Shown here: positions 1-12,859 of the stretch, piece by piece
Position numbering within the stretch: position 1 is the stretch's first letter
Layout of the letters: every line of letters begins with the position of its first letter
NCBI GenBank assembly: GCA_030737835.1
Contig: CM060849.1
Coordinates: 19,886,074 to 19,950,073 of the forward strand
Origin: Acorus gramineus
Taxonomy: Eukaryota > Streptophyta > Magnoliopsida > Acorales > Acoraceae
Direction of reading: 5' to 3'
DNA: 64,000 nt
Translations under genes and position numbers: made by a program
The notes under the pieces: model-generated
What the model saw: only the letters and a program-made list of their open reading frames with translations
What the model was told of the DNA's origin: nothing
Database searches by the model: none

Positions 1-41
1 AACATATAAGAAATATTTCCAACTTACAGTTGATGACTCTT

Positions 42-3000
42 TCAAACAATATATGCTGCAATAAATGCATGTAACGCGAACCAATACAGCAAAAGTCCCA
101 GTCGCATAATGGGTTGCCTCATTAGGAATCGGTCACTCGAGACCCTGGTAAATCATCAATGCAACCAATAGAAATTCAGAAAAACGAAAACTCATTTTCT
201 TTTCATTGAAAAGTTTGGAAATCATGCATACCATATCCCATCAATCCCATCTGCAATGCGTCTGGTAGCTCTTGGGAATATTCGTGACATAGAAAGTGGC
301 TTGAAACCGTGTGCTTCAAAAATAAAATAAAAATAAAAAATCAACATATAACACATATCCTTAAGATAGTAACAATTTGACAGATTGAGGACGATGTCTC
401 ATATAAAGATAATGAAACATGAATCTACCATACCTTTATCATCATCTTCATCATCAAGTACACTGGTACCCTGCTCCAAGTCTATACTAAGTGCAACTTG
501 TTCACTGTTGGCTTTGCGTCCGCTGCGGACATGCGGTGTAACAGGACCCAGATTAACTGCTCTTTTGTTTATCTGTACGAAAGATAACATGAAAAAGTTC
601 ATTACAACTAAAATACAATCCAACCGTTACAGTTTACATATGTACTATTATGAAGAGATATTTTTCCAGATGTTGCAATGAAACATGCAGCGATTTTATG
701 AAAGTAACAGTTGATTGGGTAAGTGTGGAAAATCAGCAACCAGCAGTAAAATAACACCTCATGTGGAAACCTCATGTAATGAAAAAGTGAACACCAAGTC
801 ACCAACTCTATAAGGGCACCATAATTGTCTTCAGACACCACTCCAAAGCCTCTTACAGATCTATAATAGCTATATGGACATGCAACACACAACCTAGTTT
901 TTGGAAAAAGAATATCTTACAGACTCGCCCATAACTCCCGTTCCACATGTATCAGGATAATGTCACAAAATGTAAGGAAATAGATATCAATCCTAAGCTC
1001 TCTTAAATTTCTAACAGCATTGCATTAGTGGATTGCTCTACCCTATCCCTATATCATGAAGACTTCTTCCTGGACATACAATTTTGGATATCTGGTACAT
1101 GAAAAAAAAATATGGAGCTATTTAATGAGGAAGGACTCATAGGGAATAGTCCAATTCATGTCCTTAAAAAAATTTCAGTGCAAAAGTTGTTTCAGTCACA
1201 AGTGAAAACAAACTGATGCCACTGATGGCCATTATTAGGAATTATTAGGGCCTAATGATTCACAAGTAAGGATATATGTGTTTGGGGTTGATTCAGGTGT
1301 CTTATAGAAGTAAACTTCTTGAATACCAAGCAATTGACGTACTAATAAATGCCACTGGATTATAAAACCTATCGGATTCATACTTAAAACACATCACAGA
1401 CCAAATAGAGTTAAAGTACTACTTAACAAATATCATAATGCATCAAAATAAAGAAACAAGAAATAAACCAAAATAATTCATTATTTCACAAATACAAACG
1501 TTTGTCCCCATAAGCATAAGATAGAAAAAAGGGAAGGAGAAATGGAGTACAGGATGTTTACTTTGTAAACGAACCCTCATGGAAATTGAAATACCCCTAC
1601 ACCTCGTATAAACATTGAATAAGCAATTTATTCAACAAGCAAGGGAGCCCAAAGTCCTTTTCATATGCTTGAATCTTGATGATGTGAAATCAATGTTTCA
1701 AAAGCATTAGGCTTTGCCAAAGCAAATAGGAGGGGCCTAGCACCTAGGAAATAGGTGGAAGACTAGGCAGATGCCTACACAGGCATACTGTATGGGAATG
1801 GGGTTGGATGGGCTGGCTGCCGGAAAGAATGGGTCTAAGTGGATGTAGGCTTGGCAACATCCCCAGACAGTTCCTCGACCACTGTTTGAAACAATGGATG
1901 CAATATGAAAAAAAATGGAAAATGGGACACACCATAGTTAGTCTTACCAGTGATTCAATCTCGGAATTACTATTTGCAGGTTGCTGTGCTGCTTTAAGAT
2001 CTCTCTGGGATTCCTTCTCATGCAGAGAAGCTCCAGATTTTCGTAAAAGCTCTTCCACTCTACCTCGTTCCATTTGCAGTAAAGCATCTCTGCTTTGAAC
2101 CGTTAATCGTGCATCATCTAGTTCAGCCATAACAGATGCAATCTGTTTGTCTAGTAACTCTGTGTATTCATGAAGTTGACCAAATTCCTTATCATCAACA
2201 GGCACATCAAGCCCACCAATACGTGACGTTGCACCTTTTGCCCACATCAGAAACTCATGCAGTTCATCAGAATTTTTTTTATTGTTTTCCTGGGCAGCAA
2301 GAACATCATTGGTACACTTGGTCACTTCTTGCCGTAGGAATGAGATATCGGAATCCCGATCTTTCAATTGTGATTGAAGATCTTCAACCTCTGTAAGAAG
2401 GGATTCTGACAAATTATGCAACTCGTCAAACTTGGCCAATGTTGTTGAAAGATTTGACCCAAGCTTCCGCCGAGAAGCTTCAATAGTCTCCACCTCAACA
2501 TTCTTCTGCTGCAAAAGTCGATCCAGTTCCTCAACCCTCCTTGTCAAGCCTTCCATCTGTAACTCTTCTTCATCAAGCGCCTGCAGCAGTCCTTCATTTT
2601 CTGCAAAATCATTACATTTAGAGCTCAGACATATACAAGGATTAAAATTATAAAAGATGAGATGAAACAAAACAAATAACAATTCAAGTCAGAAACAAGT
2701 TGTGTATTATCGAGGATTCTTAACTAGACAGTTTCTTCAGGACTTACCATGTTCCTTAGAAGCCAATGCATCAGTCAACAGTCGTATTCTCTCCTGAGAT
2801 TCTTTGGAGGAAGCCTCTAGATCTTTTAGTTCATCATTCATTCTCAACTGCAATGATTGCTGATCCAATTCCATGACTTCCACCTGTTTCTCCAAGCTGT
2901 GAACCTGCTTTTTGGCAGAATCAAGATCCATGGAGTATTTCTTGGCAACAGCTTCTGCTTCCTGAATTTGAGTTACAAGCTCTGTACAGATCCTATTTGT

Positions 3001-6000
3001 CTGTATATCCTTTTCCTGAAGTTCTTTCTGCAGTTGTGATATGGTCTCTTTCAGTTCCTTTTGGTTACCCTCGTGGACCTCATGTTGTATATTTATTGAA
3101 CCCTTCACAGTAGATAATAACATATCTGCCATATTCCTAATTGAGTCCTCCATTAAGGAAAAGGTGGTCCTATCAGCAGGTTCCAGCCCATTTGATAAAG
3201 TGGGAAAGTTCAACGTCATTCCAGTCTTCCCAAGTATATGCACATCAGCAGAAGGGCCATTGCCAACTACAGGAGCCTTTCTATTTTCCAATTCCAAAAT
3301 GGAATTATTACATGCCCCGTAAAGCACAGCTACATTTTTACGCAGAAAATCAATTTCAGATTCATTTTCCCTTCTCACTGACTCAAGGTGAGATATCTCT
3401 GCCCGGGAAGATTCTGACAGATCTTTCCAGAAACCAATTTCTCTTTGGATAGACTCCATATTTTTCGAAAGGTGTGTATGTTGTTGCTCGAGAGCACAAA
3501 AGTGTCCTTGAAACTTTTCCCTTAAGCCATCAAATTCCTTGATACAATCATGCAATCCTCGAGCAACAAGACCAAGGTGCTCAGATAATACATTTTCATC
3601 AAAATGCATTGGTATATTCAGTTCTGATAGAGCATCAGATGAAGAAAATTTAAGCTGTACGAAACACATAAAAAGTGTGATTTATTACATAAGCTGTTGA
3701 TATTCAGTAAGACAACTATAACATTGTATAATAAGCTCCATTTTCAGAAGAAAAAAAAAGACATTGTAAATTAAGCAAACCATTTTATTATAAAGAGTGG
3801 TCCCTCTTAAGATGGGATAAGTTACGTTAAACCTTTTACTTTGGATCATAATAAGGAACTACTAAACAGATGCCTGTTGGAGGTGTCCATACAAACTCAA
3901 CATTTTCTCCTTTCCAAATATATAATATGGATTTCAAAATGACAAGAATATCATATTCAAAGAAATAGAGCAAACTGTACTGGTTATGCATATCTAACGA
4001 TTGTCGAATTTACCACAACATTTTTCTCAAAGCATTGCTCATAACTTGAAAAGTCATGGTGCCTGGCATTAGCAGATATTCCAAGAGATCATGCTGATTG
4101 TAGTAAAACAACAAAAAAAATTCATAAAACAAATCAATTCAAAGTTTCAAACTAGTGCATGACTGCATGTGTTTTAGTTGGATACACAGATTGATCGGGC
4201 AAAACATACATGGAAAACAAAAGCCACATTATAGTTATATGCAACACCCAAAACATACAATACGAGATTCTCAAGTTTGGAAGACCAACAATAACAAGCC
4301 TGACTCATACTTAAAAAATCTCACTGGTTAACAAAGCATTACTCCTACACAGAGAACAAAATGGAAAATCATAAAATTTTGAACCCTATTCAAAACAGAG
4401 TTGCATTGAATTTGAAGCTGTAGAACTTACAGTAAATCCACATTTGAGTAGACGAAACCCCAATCAGTCCATAGAAATGCCAACAAAAATAAAAAAAAAT
4501 TGTGTCTACCAATGAATGGGTGAAATTTGCATTGTGTTTACCTCATATGCTGGTTTAACCAAGAGATGGCCACTAGATGGAAGGGAAACAATTGGAGGGT
4601 CCATGTCAGCACCTTTCATCTGCTTCAAGATTAACTGAATACCAGTATCTAGGTGGTAGAAAAAATCCAGATCTTTGGCAAAAACATTAGTGAGAAGATC
4701 GCAAAAGGTAGAAGATTCACTCTTCAACTGATCAACAACAGCTTTTATATTCAACACATTAGCAAGCTGATTCTTTTCTTCATCTGAACGAGCACTCATG
4801 AGCCTTTTGAGTTGAGAAAGAGCATCGGCTCTTTCAGCTTCCGCATCATCCTTTTGCTTTGATCTTTCTGTAACTGCAGCTTCTGCCTGCAACAGCTCCT
4901 CTTGAAGGTGATCAACTCTATCCTGAACCTCATTCAACTCTGCTACAAGCAACTCAGCTGCCCTCTTGGAATTTTTGGCATTTTGCTCAGAAGAAACCAA
5001 CGCAGCATGCAAATCATGATTTAATTTTCCAAGTAATTCCACCTTACGCACGGGATCAGAGAGACTACTCTCGCCAGTGACATCAATGGCATGCAAAGCA
5101 GTCAATAACTCATTTAAAGTCCGACCAGTATCTTCCAAGCTGTATTCTGCTTCTCCCAAACGTGTCTTCAAATAGGTATTTTCAGTTTCCAGGGTCTCCA
5201 CCTTCTCTTTGAAGGCCAAGAGGTCCTTCATCCTCTGTTCATAATGCATGATGGCTTCTTCACGCTGAGTAACAACCTTCTTCAAGCACTCTATTTCACC
5301 ATTCATCTCTTCGATGTTTTGTTTAAGGCTATCTCTCTGTTGCACTAGTCCCTTCCCTTTCCTAACAGCAAGATTTAACTTATCCTTCGCAGATGCAGAC
5401 TTTTGCTCCTCCTGGCTAAGTTGTTCTTGCAAGGCATCTATCTGGTTACCCAACATTTTCACTTCTGAAACTAGATATTGCAATTTCACCAAAGTCGCAT
5501 CCCTCTCCTCATTAGCACAAATCATATTGCTAACAGCCTCATCAAGTTCTTCCCTCAAAGCCACCAAATTCTGCTCTGTTTTTCTTTCTTCTAGTGCCAC
5601 ATCGCCATCTACACCAGTACTTTCCTTCTCCATGATTGTACGTACAGGGCTCTCTAAATAAAGGGCAGTATATATATCGATAAGCTTCCTCAGTGATTCT
5701 TCCAAACACTGGATGGTCCGGCCACCAAAAATGGCATCTGACTTTTCATGATCTGGCAATGCATCATGGACCAAATCAAGTAATTTCCTCAGATCATCTT
5801 CAACATCGTTATGATCCTTACTTTCAAGTTTCTCATTCAGCTGTTGATGCAATTGAGCTATTTCATTCTGCATATTTTCTATGTCAAGTTTATCTTGGGT
5901 TTCTTTCTCCAAGCAATTTTCATGTTCAAGACGGAGCTTCTCCAGGTTTTCAAAAAGAAGATCCTTGTCATGTGTAACAGATACAAGTGCTGCATCAAGG

Positions 6001-9000
6001 TCAATTATTTTCCTTCGCGAGTCATCTAAGTCAGTTTTAAGCAAGTCAGAAGAGATTTCAAGTTTCTCAATTTTCAATTGCAAGTTATCTCTTTCATCAT
6101 GGACCTCAATAAGTGTTTTTCCTAACCATTCAATCCGGTATTCTGGCCCCAGTGACTGGATTTGTGAAGGCAAGTTGAGTCTATCCAATACCTCTTCCCA
6201 CCTCTGCAGAAGGGCACTCCTTTCAGCCAGTGACTGCTCCAGCAAATCATTTTGCTCCACCAAAGACTGTCTGCTGCGGTCAGAATCAGCAAGCGCTCTT
6301 CCTAACCACTCAATCCTCTCTTCAGGTTCCATTGACCTCAGATGCAAAGGCATATTAATCATGTCCAAAACCTCTTCCCACCTCTGCACAAGATTGTTCC
6401 TTTCCACCAGTGACTGCTCCAGCATATCATTTTGCTCGGCCAAAACATAGAACCTGCTTTGCAGATCATCGTGTTTTCTTTTCAAGTCGTCAAAACCTGG
6501 GTTTGAGCTCAATTGTACATCATCGTTCCAGACATTTGGAGCCAGGAAACCAGCATCAGAATGTGATTCAGCAACATAACTCTTCTGGTCCCGTTCAGTT
6601 ACAGAGCATGAACTCCCAGAAACTGATCTCACCAACCATTCAATTTTCTCAATCAAGTCTTGAGAATGAAATTGCTCTGACAATTCCAGGTCATCCAAGG
6701 TTTCTTCGATCCTTTGTAAAACAGAATCTTTAAGGAGAAATGATTCTCTCAATGCAGAGGCTGAGTGCCGAATGTAGGACAGCTCAGATTCAAGGGCTTC
6801 AACTCGTTCACCTGATTCAGAATTCTTGAGCTTCTCCTCCACCTCATGAAGTATTCTGTCTTTCGACTGCAACTCCAGTAGGGACTTCTCCAGCTCACCT
6901 GTCTTCTCCACCAGAGAATGTTTCAGATTGTCCCGCTGCACAACCAATCCTTTCCCTTTAGCAACAGCTAAGCTAAGCTTTTCCCTTAGCGAATTGACCC
7001 TCTGCTCTGATTGTTCAAGTTCAGCTACTTTTGCATCTAATTCAGCACGAGCCATTACCAGAGATTCTTCCATCTTGCTTAAAGTCTCCTTGAGATTGAG
7101 CATTTCCTCCTGCTCAGGATTTGGGGAATTGAGGCAGTTTGTTTTGGCCTGTAACTCACCTAATTCAATCATTTTTGGAACAAACTCTTGTCTGAGCAAG
7201 ATATGCAATGGAGCTTGCCCATCATCATCTGAAATTTCTGGTCGTCCTATGAACTCCATTAAGCAGTCCTTGGACAAGATGACCTGCTCAATAGCTTCTC
7301 TGTATTTTGAGATAAGGAAAGCAACTGAAGACTCTAGATGCACTATAGGTGGTTCAATTGAGTCAAACTCCAGGTCATCGGATTTTAACACACCTTTAGC
7401 CTCTTCAGCCAGATTCTTTACCATGTTGAAACATCTTTTGTTCATCTCTTCAACATGTTCAGTTGTACTCATCAACTGGGACTGCATCTCTTCTTTTGAA
7501 GAATGATCATCATCCAGCTGCTTGGACAAGTCTGCACATCTTCTGTTCAAGTCTTGGATCATTTGATTTTGGCTCATCAACTCCTTCTCGAGTTCATCTT
7601 TAACTGTATGGAGATTATGATCATCATCCAGCTGCTTGGACAAGTCTGCACATCTTCTGTTCAAGTCTTGGATCATTTGATTTTGGCTCATCAACTCCTT
7701 ATCGAGTTCATCTTTAACTGTATGGAGATTCTGCCATTCATCACGTATGTGCTGTAACCGCTCCATAAACACATCCAGGTTATTGGACATAAGTCTAAGA
7801 TGTTCCTCTGACTTTTCATTCAACTTATTATCCATTAAATACTCAACACCATTTACCAGCTGCCCGAGGCCACCATGAATTTTACACAATAATTCAGTTG
7901 CCAGTATATTCCTTCTGCCCATAGAAAGAAGTTCAGAATTTAAATTCTCGCATGCATTACGAGCTGCTTCATGACCCATATTAGATGCTTCAAGTTTTTC
8001 CTGAAGATCCTGAATTGATTTGGTAGCACTGTTGACCAAAGTTGTGATACGGGCACCAACATCCAAGGAATGAAAAAAGGCTAAACTGGGCAAATCAATA
8101 AGACCAGTAGATACTTCGATGGCTGCAGAAATCGCAGCATTGACGGAGTTCCTTTCTTCCTCAAGCATTGATTCTTGGTCAACAGCCACCTTCTGCAACT
8201 GTTCTATTTCATTTATCAATCTCCCCGCTTCATCATCACAATCTCGCTGCATTTCATTCAACTGCTGAAACATACCGTCTATGCGAGACTCCCATTCAGT
8301 CAGCTTTCTGACCCACTCCTGTCTCCCAACTTCAAGATCATAATTATGTTGCTTTTGAACTTCAAATTCAACTTCAAGTTCCTTCAAAGCCCTGACAGCA
8401 AGTCTTTTACCCTCTTGTTCTTCCTGGAAAAGTTCATTGACACTCCGAGCATCCAGTCCCAACTGTTTCAGAAAATTTCCAAGAGTATGAAGCAGTTCAT
8501 TAGCCGACAAAAAGGAGTCTGCAGGCTTTTCCTCTATGGTCAAGGACGTCTCCTCGATGACTGCATCATCTTTATGCCTCTTTGATTCAAAGGCTTGAAT
8601 CAGTTTTGACACACCAGAAGCCGTTTTACTGCCAATTGTACTTAAGGAAACTGAATGAGAGTGCATTCCTTGTATCGCTTTGTCAAGTTTTTGCACTATT
8701 TTTCCAGCCTCCTCCAAGCGTCTGGTCAAGGCACCCAGTCCAGGCTGTTGGGATTGCTCTTCTTGATAACTTTCATTTTGCTCTTTAGAACTTTCAACAG
8801 CAAGGAAGGATTCGTCATTAGAACTGTTTAATTGATTGTCAGCTCCCACAGCTTGAGCCGATAACTCCAGGCAAACGACTTTGAGCTCATCAAGTTTTGC
8901 TTTATGAATATCTAAACTACTAGAAAGATAGATATTCTCTTCGGCGACTAGCTCAAAGTTCGCTATTGCTTCTTTTAGGTCAGCCTCAAGCTGCACTTGT

Positions 9001-11204
9001 TCATTCTGCAATGTGAGCAATTGCTCCTTGTGTTCAAGCAGCTCGGCAGCAAGTTTCCTGTTCTCAGCAGCAAAATGCTCTTTCTCCTGTTCAACCTCTT
9101 TTTTTTCATCAACAGCCATGACAAGGTGCTCGTTTAAGTTCACATTTTCTGTTTGCATGTTTTCAAATAACCTCTTAAAGTCACTCAGTGCAGCCAAACG
9201 CTCCCGATGTTCCAGAAGTTCAGTTGAAAGAGTTGCACGCTCGTTGACTATCTGGTCCATCACCTCCTCAAGCTTTTCTCTCTCCTCCCTAGCCAAGACA
9301 AGTTGTGTGTCCAAACTTGCATTTTTTGTTTCCAGAACACCAAATGAAGCCTTGCAATCCACCAACTCCCCAAAAAGCCGTGCTGACTCTTCCAGGGACT
9401 GTTCCAGTCGCTCCTGCAATTCAAGTGCCCTACCATTAAGTTCTTCCTTCTCAGCAGCCATGGCTCCAAGCTCGATCATAATCTTCCTATTCTCAATAAC
9501 AGAATTTTCCATGTTAACCTCAAGCTTTTCTTTCTCACCCATAGAGGAGATGAGTTCCCTGCTCATGCTTTCATTTTCCACCCGTACAGCATTCAGAGAA
9601 TCCTTGCAATCAGCCAATTCAACTGAAAGCATTGCAGATTCTTCTTGCAAACATAGCAACTGATCCTGCAATTTAACAGCTCTACCATCAAGCACTTCAA
9701 CTTCCCCTCTCAAAGAATCACAGTGTGTCCTAAGCTCCTCCTTTTCGGATTGGCATTGCACAAGTTCTTCTTGCAAACATAGCAACTGATCCTGCAACTT
9801 AACAGCTCTACCATCAAGCACTACTACTTCCCCTCTCAAAGAATCACAGTGTGTCCTAAGCTCCTCCTTTCCGGATTGGCATTGAACAAGTTCTTCTTTG
9901 AAGCCTCTGCTCTTCTCTTCAGCCTCTTCCACCAATGCGGACAAACGCCGCTCAGACTTTGTGCTCGCCTTGGTCTGTTCAGCTAGTTCCATTTGAAGAA
10001 AATCATTTGTGACCACCATCAAATACAGATCCCTCTTAAGACCCTCCAGGATGTCAAGCAACCCACTTTCCGATACAATTCTCTCCTGCAAATCTCTTAA
10101 GCACAACAAAGAATCTGAATTTCCTGAACCAAGCAGAAACTGAACCACCTCGTCATCAAGCCGTCCCAGCAATTCCCTGGGTTCATGTAGCCCCAAAGAA
10201 AATCCTTGTGTTCCTTGTTCTGGAAGTTTCTCCAGGCCAATAAATTCGACATTATTGGGTTCCATCAAAACACCATCTCCAGCTTCAGTGACAGGATCTT
10301 GAGAAGTGGTCGGAGCTTCCTCAACACCGGAAGTCTCTATTGAACCCTGCCCGTCAGTCTCCCCATAAACTGAGACAATTTCAACCTTCTCTTTGGTCCT
10401 CGAGATTCCCACACCATCATGATTTTCCACGTTGTCCCCCCTTTCAGTGATAGAATCTTGAGAAGCCGTCGTAGCTTCACTGGAAGCCTCCATTGAACCA
10501 TCATGCCCGTCAGTCTCCCCGTAACCCAAGACGAGATTGACCTCGTCGGCCCTTGAAACTCCCACGCCATCATGATTTTCCACATCCAAACGCTCGCCAT
10601 CCTGCATCGCTCCTACCCAGCAACAAATGAGAAACATAAATATACATCAAAAACCAAAGCTTCAACTCGTAGATTCTTCGGACGACGACCATCCCATACC
10701 TGATTGATTTCCAACACCCTCTCCCCATCAACAGCTTCGATCACGATCGCATCTCCACCGTCAATTCCGATATTGTCCGCATCGGTCCCTCCAGGAGTCT
10801 GGCCACCATCACCCTTGCTGGTGGAGACCGCATCACCATCAGACTCTTTTGCGAGGCTGGCATCGTCCACAGCCGAGACAGCGGGATCAACCTCCGCCGT
10901 ATGCGGATCAGACAGTACCTCTGGATCCACAGCATCAGAAGCCGCCACGTCACCATCGGCAGCCATGGAAGCTCTATGGGAGGGTTTTACATGGCTGCCA
11001 CTGCCTTTTTCCTTCTTTTTCCTAAATTGCTGCAACTGAACCAAAAAAACAAATCCAAAGTTTAAAATACTTTAATTTGCCTTTCTTTTATCAGAAATCC
11101 AAAAAACGGAAAGGAAACGTAAAAGCGATTAGGGTTTTGTTAAAGCGGGAGACCTTTTTACGGCCGGCGGCGAGCAGATCGGTCCGATTCTTGTTCTTAT
11201 CCAT
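42..11204 (-). CDS. TNO1-like giant coiled-coil tail-anchored protein (8 exons, 2776 aa)
   Basis: Coding exons, reading down the minus strand: 11204-11154, 11035-10700, 10601-4542, 3654-2748, 2600-1948, 572-434, 313-232 and 144-42. All junctions are GT-AG and phases agree, giving 2776 residues. The protein starts MDKNKNRTDLLAAGRKK followed by LQQFRKKK, the signature start of the plant TNO1-like family (Arabidopsis AT4G31570, related to TNO1/AT1G24460). Residues 18-129 are acidic and low-complexity. Residues of about 270-2670 are almost continuous coiled coil, with two KGKGLV(V/Q)QRD motifs and a repeated ERIEWLG module. The last 19 residues form one hydrophobic segment after RQPIMRLG, so the protein is probably tail-anchored. 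Family knowledge: TNO1 binds the SNARE SYP41 at the trans-Golgi network and helps vacuolar sorting. Assignment to AT4G31570 rather than TNO1 itself rests on length, start and tail. Introns are 83, 98, 887, 147, 1375, 120 and 87 nt. Confidence 0.92.
7505..7732 (-). repeat. 114-bp tandem duplication inside the TNO1-like exon 3
   Basis: Two head-to-tail copies, 7505-7618 and 7619-7732, are almost identical. They encode a repeated 38-residue coiled-coil segment containing LMSQNQMIQDLNRRC. One visible coding difference is Glu versus Asp after KDEL. The length is a multiple of three but not of seven, so the duplication keeps the frame yet shifts the heptad register. Confidence 0.95.
9641..9892 (-). 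repeat. 126-bp tandem duplication inside the TNO1-like exon 3
   Basis: Two head-to-tail copies, 9641-9766 and 9767-9892, encode 42 residues each with the shared core KEELRTHCDSLRGEV. Forty-two residues are exactly six heptads, so both frame and coiled-coil register are preserved. The few differences suggest a recent event. Confidence 0.95.
10278..10583 (-). repeat. About 153-bp degenerate tandem duplication near the TNO1-like N terminus
   Basis: The phrase VENHDGVG(V/I)SR occurs twice, 153 bp (51 codons) apart, each followed by a GETDG phrase and then a SQD(S/P)(I/V)TE phrase. The copies are more diverged than the two duplications downstream in the same exon. They lie in the acidic, non-coiled N-terminal region. 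Confidence 0.8.
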
Positions 11205-11660
11205 CCGTTCCGCGACAGGTTTTATATTTCGAGATCCAATCGATCAACGGATCTCAGACATCGAATCTCTCATTCAATTTCTAATTCACTCGATAGAGAT
11301 CCAAACCCTAGGATTCAAATTCAAAGAGCGAATCGAAAGAATCTATTGTTGGATCCAAAACGATATATGATCCAAAAAAATCGAAGAAAGCGAGAGTGAA
11401 CCTCCAATCTTCAAAGAAGGCTTACCTGAAATGGAGACCGAAATTCGAGCTTGATTTCTTCTTGTTGTTCTTCGTGGGGACCCGTCGACGGTCGCTTCTT
11501 CGACTTCTGAAGAGGTTTCCGATTCGCTCACACTATTGGTTTCTAATGTTTGTCCCTGTGAGAGGGAAGAGAGAGAGATCTTGTTGGGCTTTGTGGGCTT
11601 TTGAGGGAATGGGAACCCAGAAGCCCAACAAGTTGAGTTGGTCGTGTGATCCGCCAGATT
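11205..11660 (-). promoter_or_regulatory. 5' leader and promoter region of the TNO1-like gene
   Basis: Upstream of the ATG (11202-11204) there is a leader with a strong splice donor, CAG/GTAAGC near 11428 on the minus strand, so a 5'-UTR intron ending close to the ATG is likely. Further upstream are three copies of a TGGGCT-type (site II) motif: 11585-11590, 11594-11599 and, inverted, 11622-11627. Site II elements are common in TATA-less promoters of housekeeping plant genes, and I see no clear TATA box. An AAACCCTA telo-box-like motif occurs near 11305. The transcription start is not determined. Confidence 0.55.
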
Positions 11661-12149
11661 AAGTTAACAAGAAACCGTACTGGGTCCACTGTGTAAAACT
11701 GTTGGATTTGGGGGATCCGGGTTCTCGATGGATTTTGTGTTCCGGCGGACTGTCATACCATTCACAAAGTGGTGGTGAAAAAAACACGGTGACTGTAAAA
11801 TCATATGTTTAGAGCTGATTTTAAGTGATGTTTTACTAATGCAAATAATATGTTAAGTATTGATATTTTAAATGAAAAACTGTTTGGTTCAACAAGAATA
11901 ATAAATTCTTATTTGTAATACTTATAGAAAGGTATTTATTTTTGTTTTATAATTTTTTTATATATATATTTGGTTCATCACTTTTTGTAAAATAAAGATT
12001 GGGGCAAAATGATATTTCAATAATCAATAAGTAAAGTACTTATTAAATAAGCATCAAACTGTTTCTTTATTAAAAAAGTCTTCGTTCGTCAATAAGTATT
12101 TATAATAAACACTTAAAGCAAACACCCAAATAAGAAATAAATGTTGGAG
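11661..12149. other. Intergenic, AT-rich; possible flank of a disrupted element
   Basis: No gene is supported. Short motifs such as TTTGGTTCA and AATAAACACTT recur here and, inverted, after 12860. The LINE fragment between may therefore have inserted into an older AT-rich MITE. This is a weak inference. Confidence 0.3.
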
Positions 12150-12859
12150 GCCGCAGACACGCATCTCTTTCACAATGTGAGGCTGCTACGATTGGTGGCG
12201 AAGGGAGCGGCCTCATGTTGTCTCTGTGGCATCGAAGGCCCAGGAGATATGGCACCCAAAGATCCATCTCAAGGTTCGTTCGTTTATGTGGTCGTTGTAT
12301 AAGGAAAGGCTTACGACGAAGGCTTACCGAGCCAAATGGGCCCCACACGAAGACATCTACTGCCCATTATGTGTGATGGTGGAGGAAAATGTGTCCCATC
12401 TCTTTCTCGAATGTCTCCCGGTGAGGTTGGGGTGGAGGCGCTTGAAGGAGGAGATGGGGATATTTGACCATTTCAACACCCTGGGTGGCCTTTAGGAGGC
12501 GTGCATAAGTCTAAAGCGAAAAGGAGATCGGAGCGTGACAGGCAAAATTTCACAATCCTTTGTACCGGCTGTTCTTTGGACAGTGTGGTTAGCCTGTAAC
12601 CACCAGATCTTCCGTAACACGATCATATATTTTGAAAATTTATGGGATTCGGGGGTGTTCTTCATCAAAAGTTGCGGTCTTGAGTGTGCGGGGGTAAGGA
12701 ATGTTTTGTTGATTGGAGGAAAATTTGTGGTGGATGAGTAGCTTTGTAATTTTTTTTATTCTTTTTGGGTAGACTCCTCCTCTATCTGTTACTGCTTTGG
12801 GCATTTTTAGTCTTGATTTTAATAAAATTAAGGTTTGTCTACCATTCCATAAAAAAAAA
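12150..12859 (+). mobile_element. 3' end of an L1-type LINE (zf-RVT domain), degenerate
   Basis: Broken plus-strand frames encode the C-terminal zinc-binding region typical of plant LINE polymerase proteins. Visible pieces are WHPKIHLKVRSFMWSLY, then YCPLCVMVEENVSHLFLEC (a C-x2-C...H-x4-C arrangement), then, after stops and a frame change, a tryptophan-rich stretch VLWTVWLACNHQIF. An AATAAA is at 12821-12826 and a short poly(A) at 12851-12859 closes the element, as expected for target-primed reverse transcription. The 5' part, endonuclease and catalytic reverse transcriptase are missing. Confidence 0.85.

Noticed and set aside
5314..9663. Many plus-strand frames opposite the large TNO1-like exon, some serine-rich and up to 216 residues
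   Set aside because: They are antisense shadows of a coiled-coil gene. Glu/Lys/Leu codons read backward give Ser/Phe-rich frames, and none has family signals.
11343..11531. Frame SESETSSEVEEATVDG in the leader of the TNO1-like gene, as an upstream coding exon
   Set aside because: It has no ATG at its start (it opens with GTG) and runs into a likely splice donor. The conserved protein start lies downstream at 11204.
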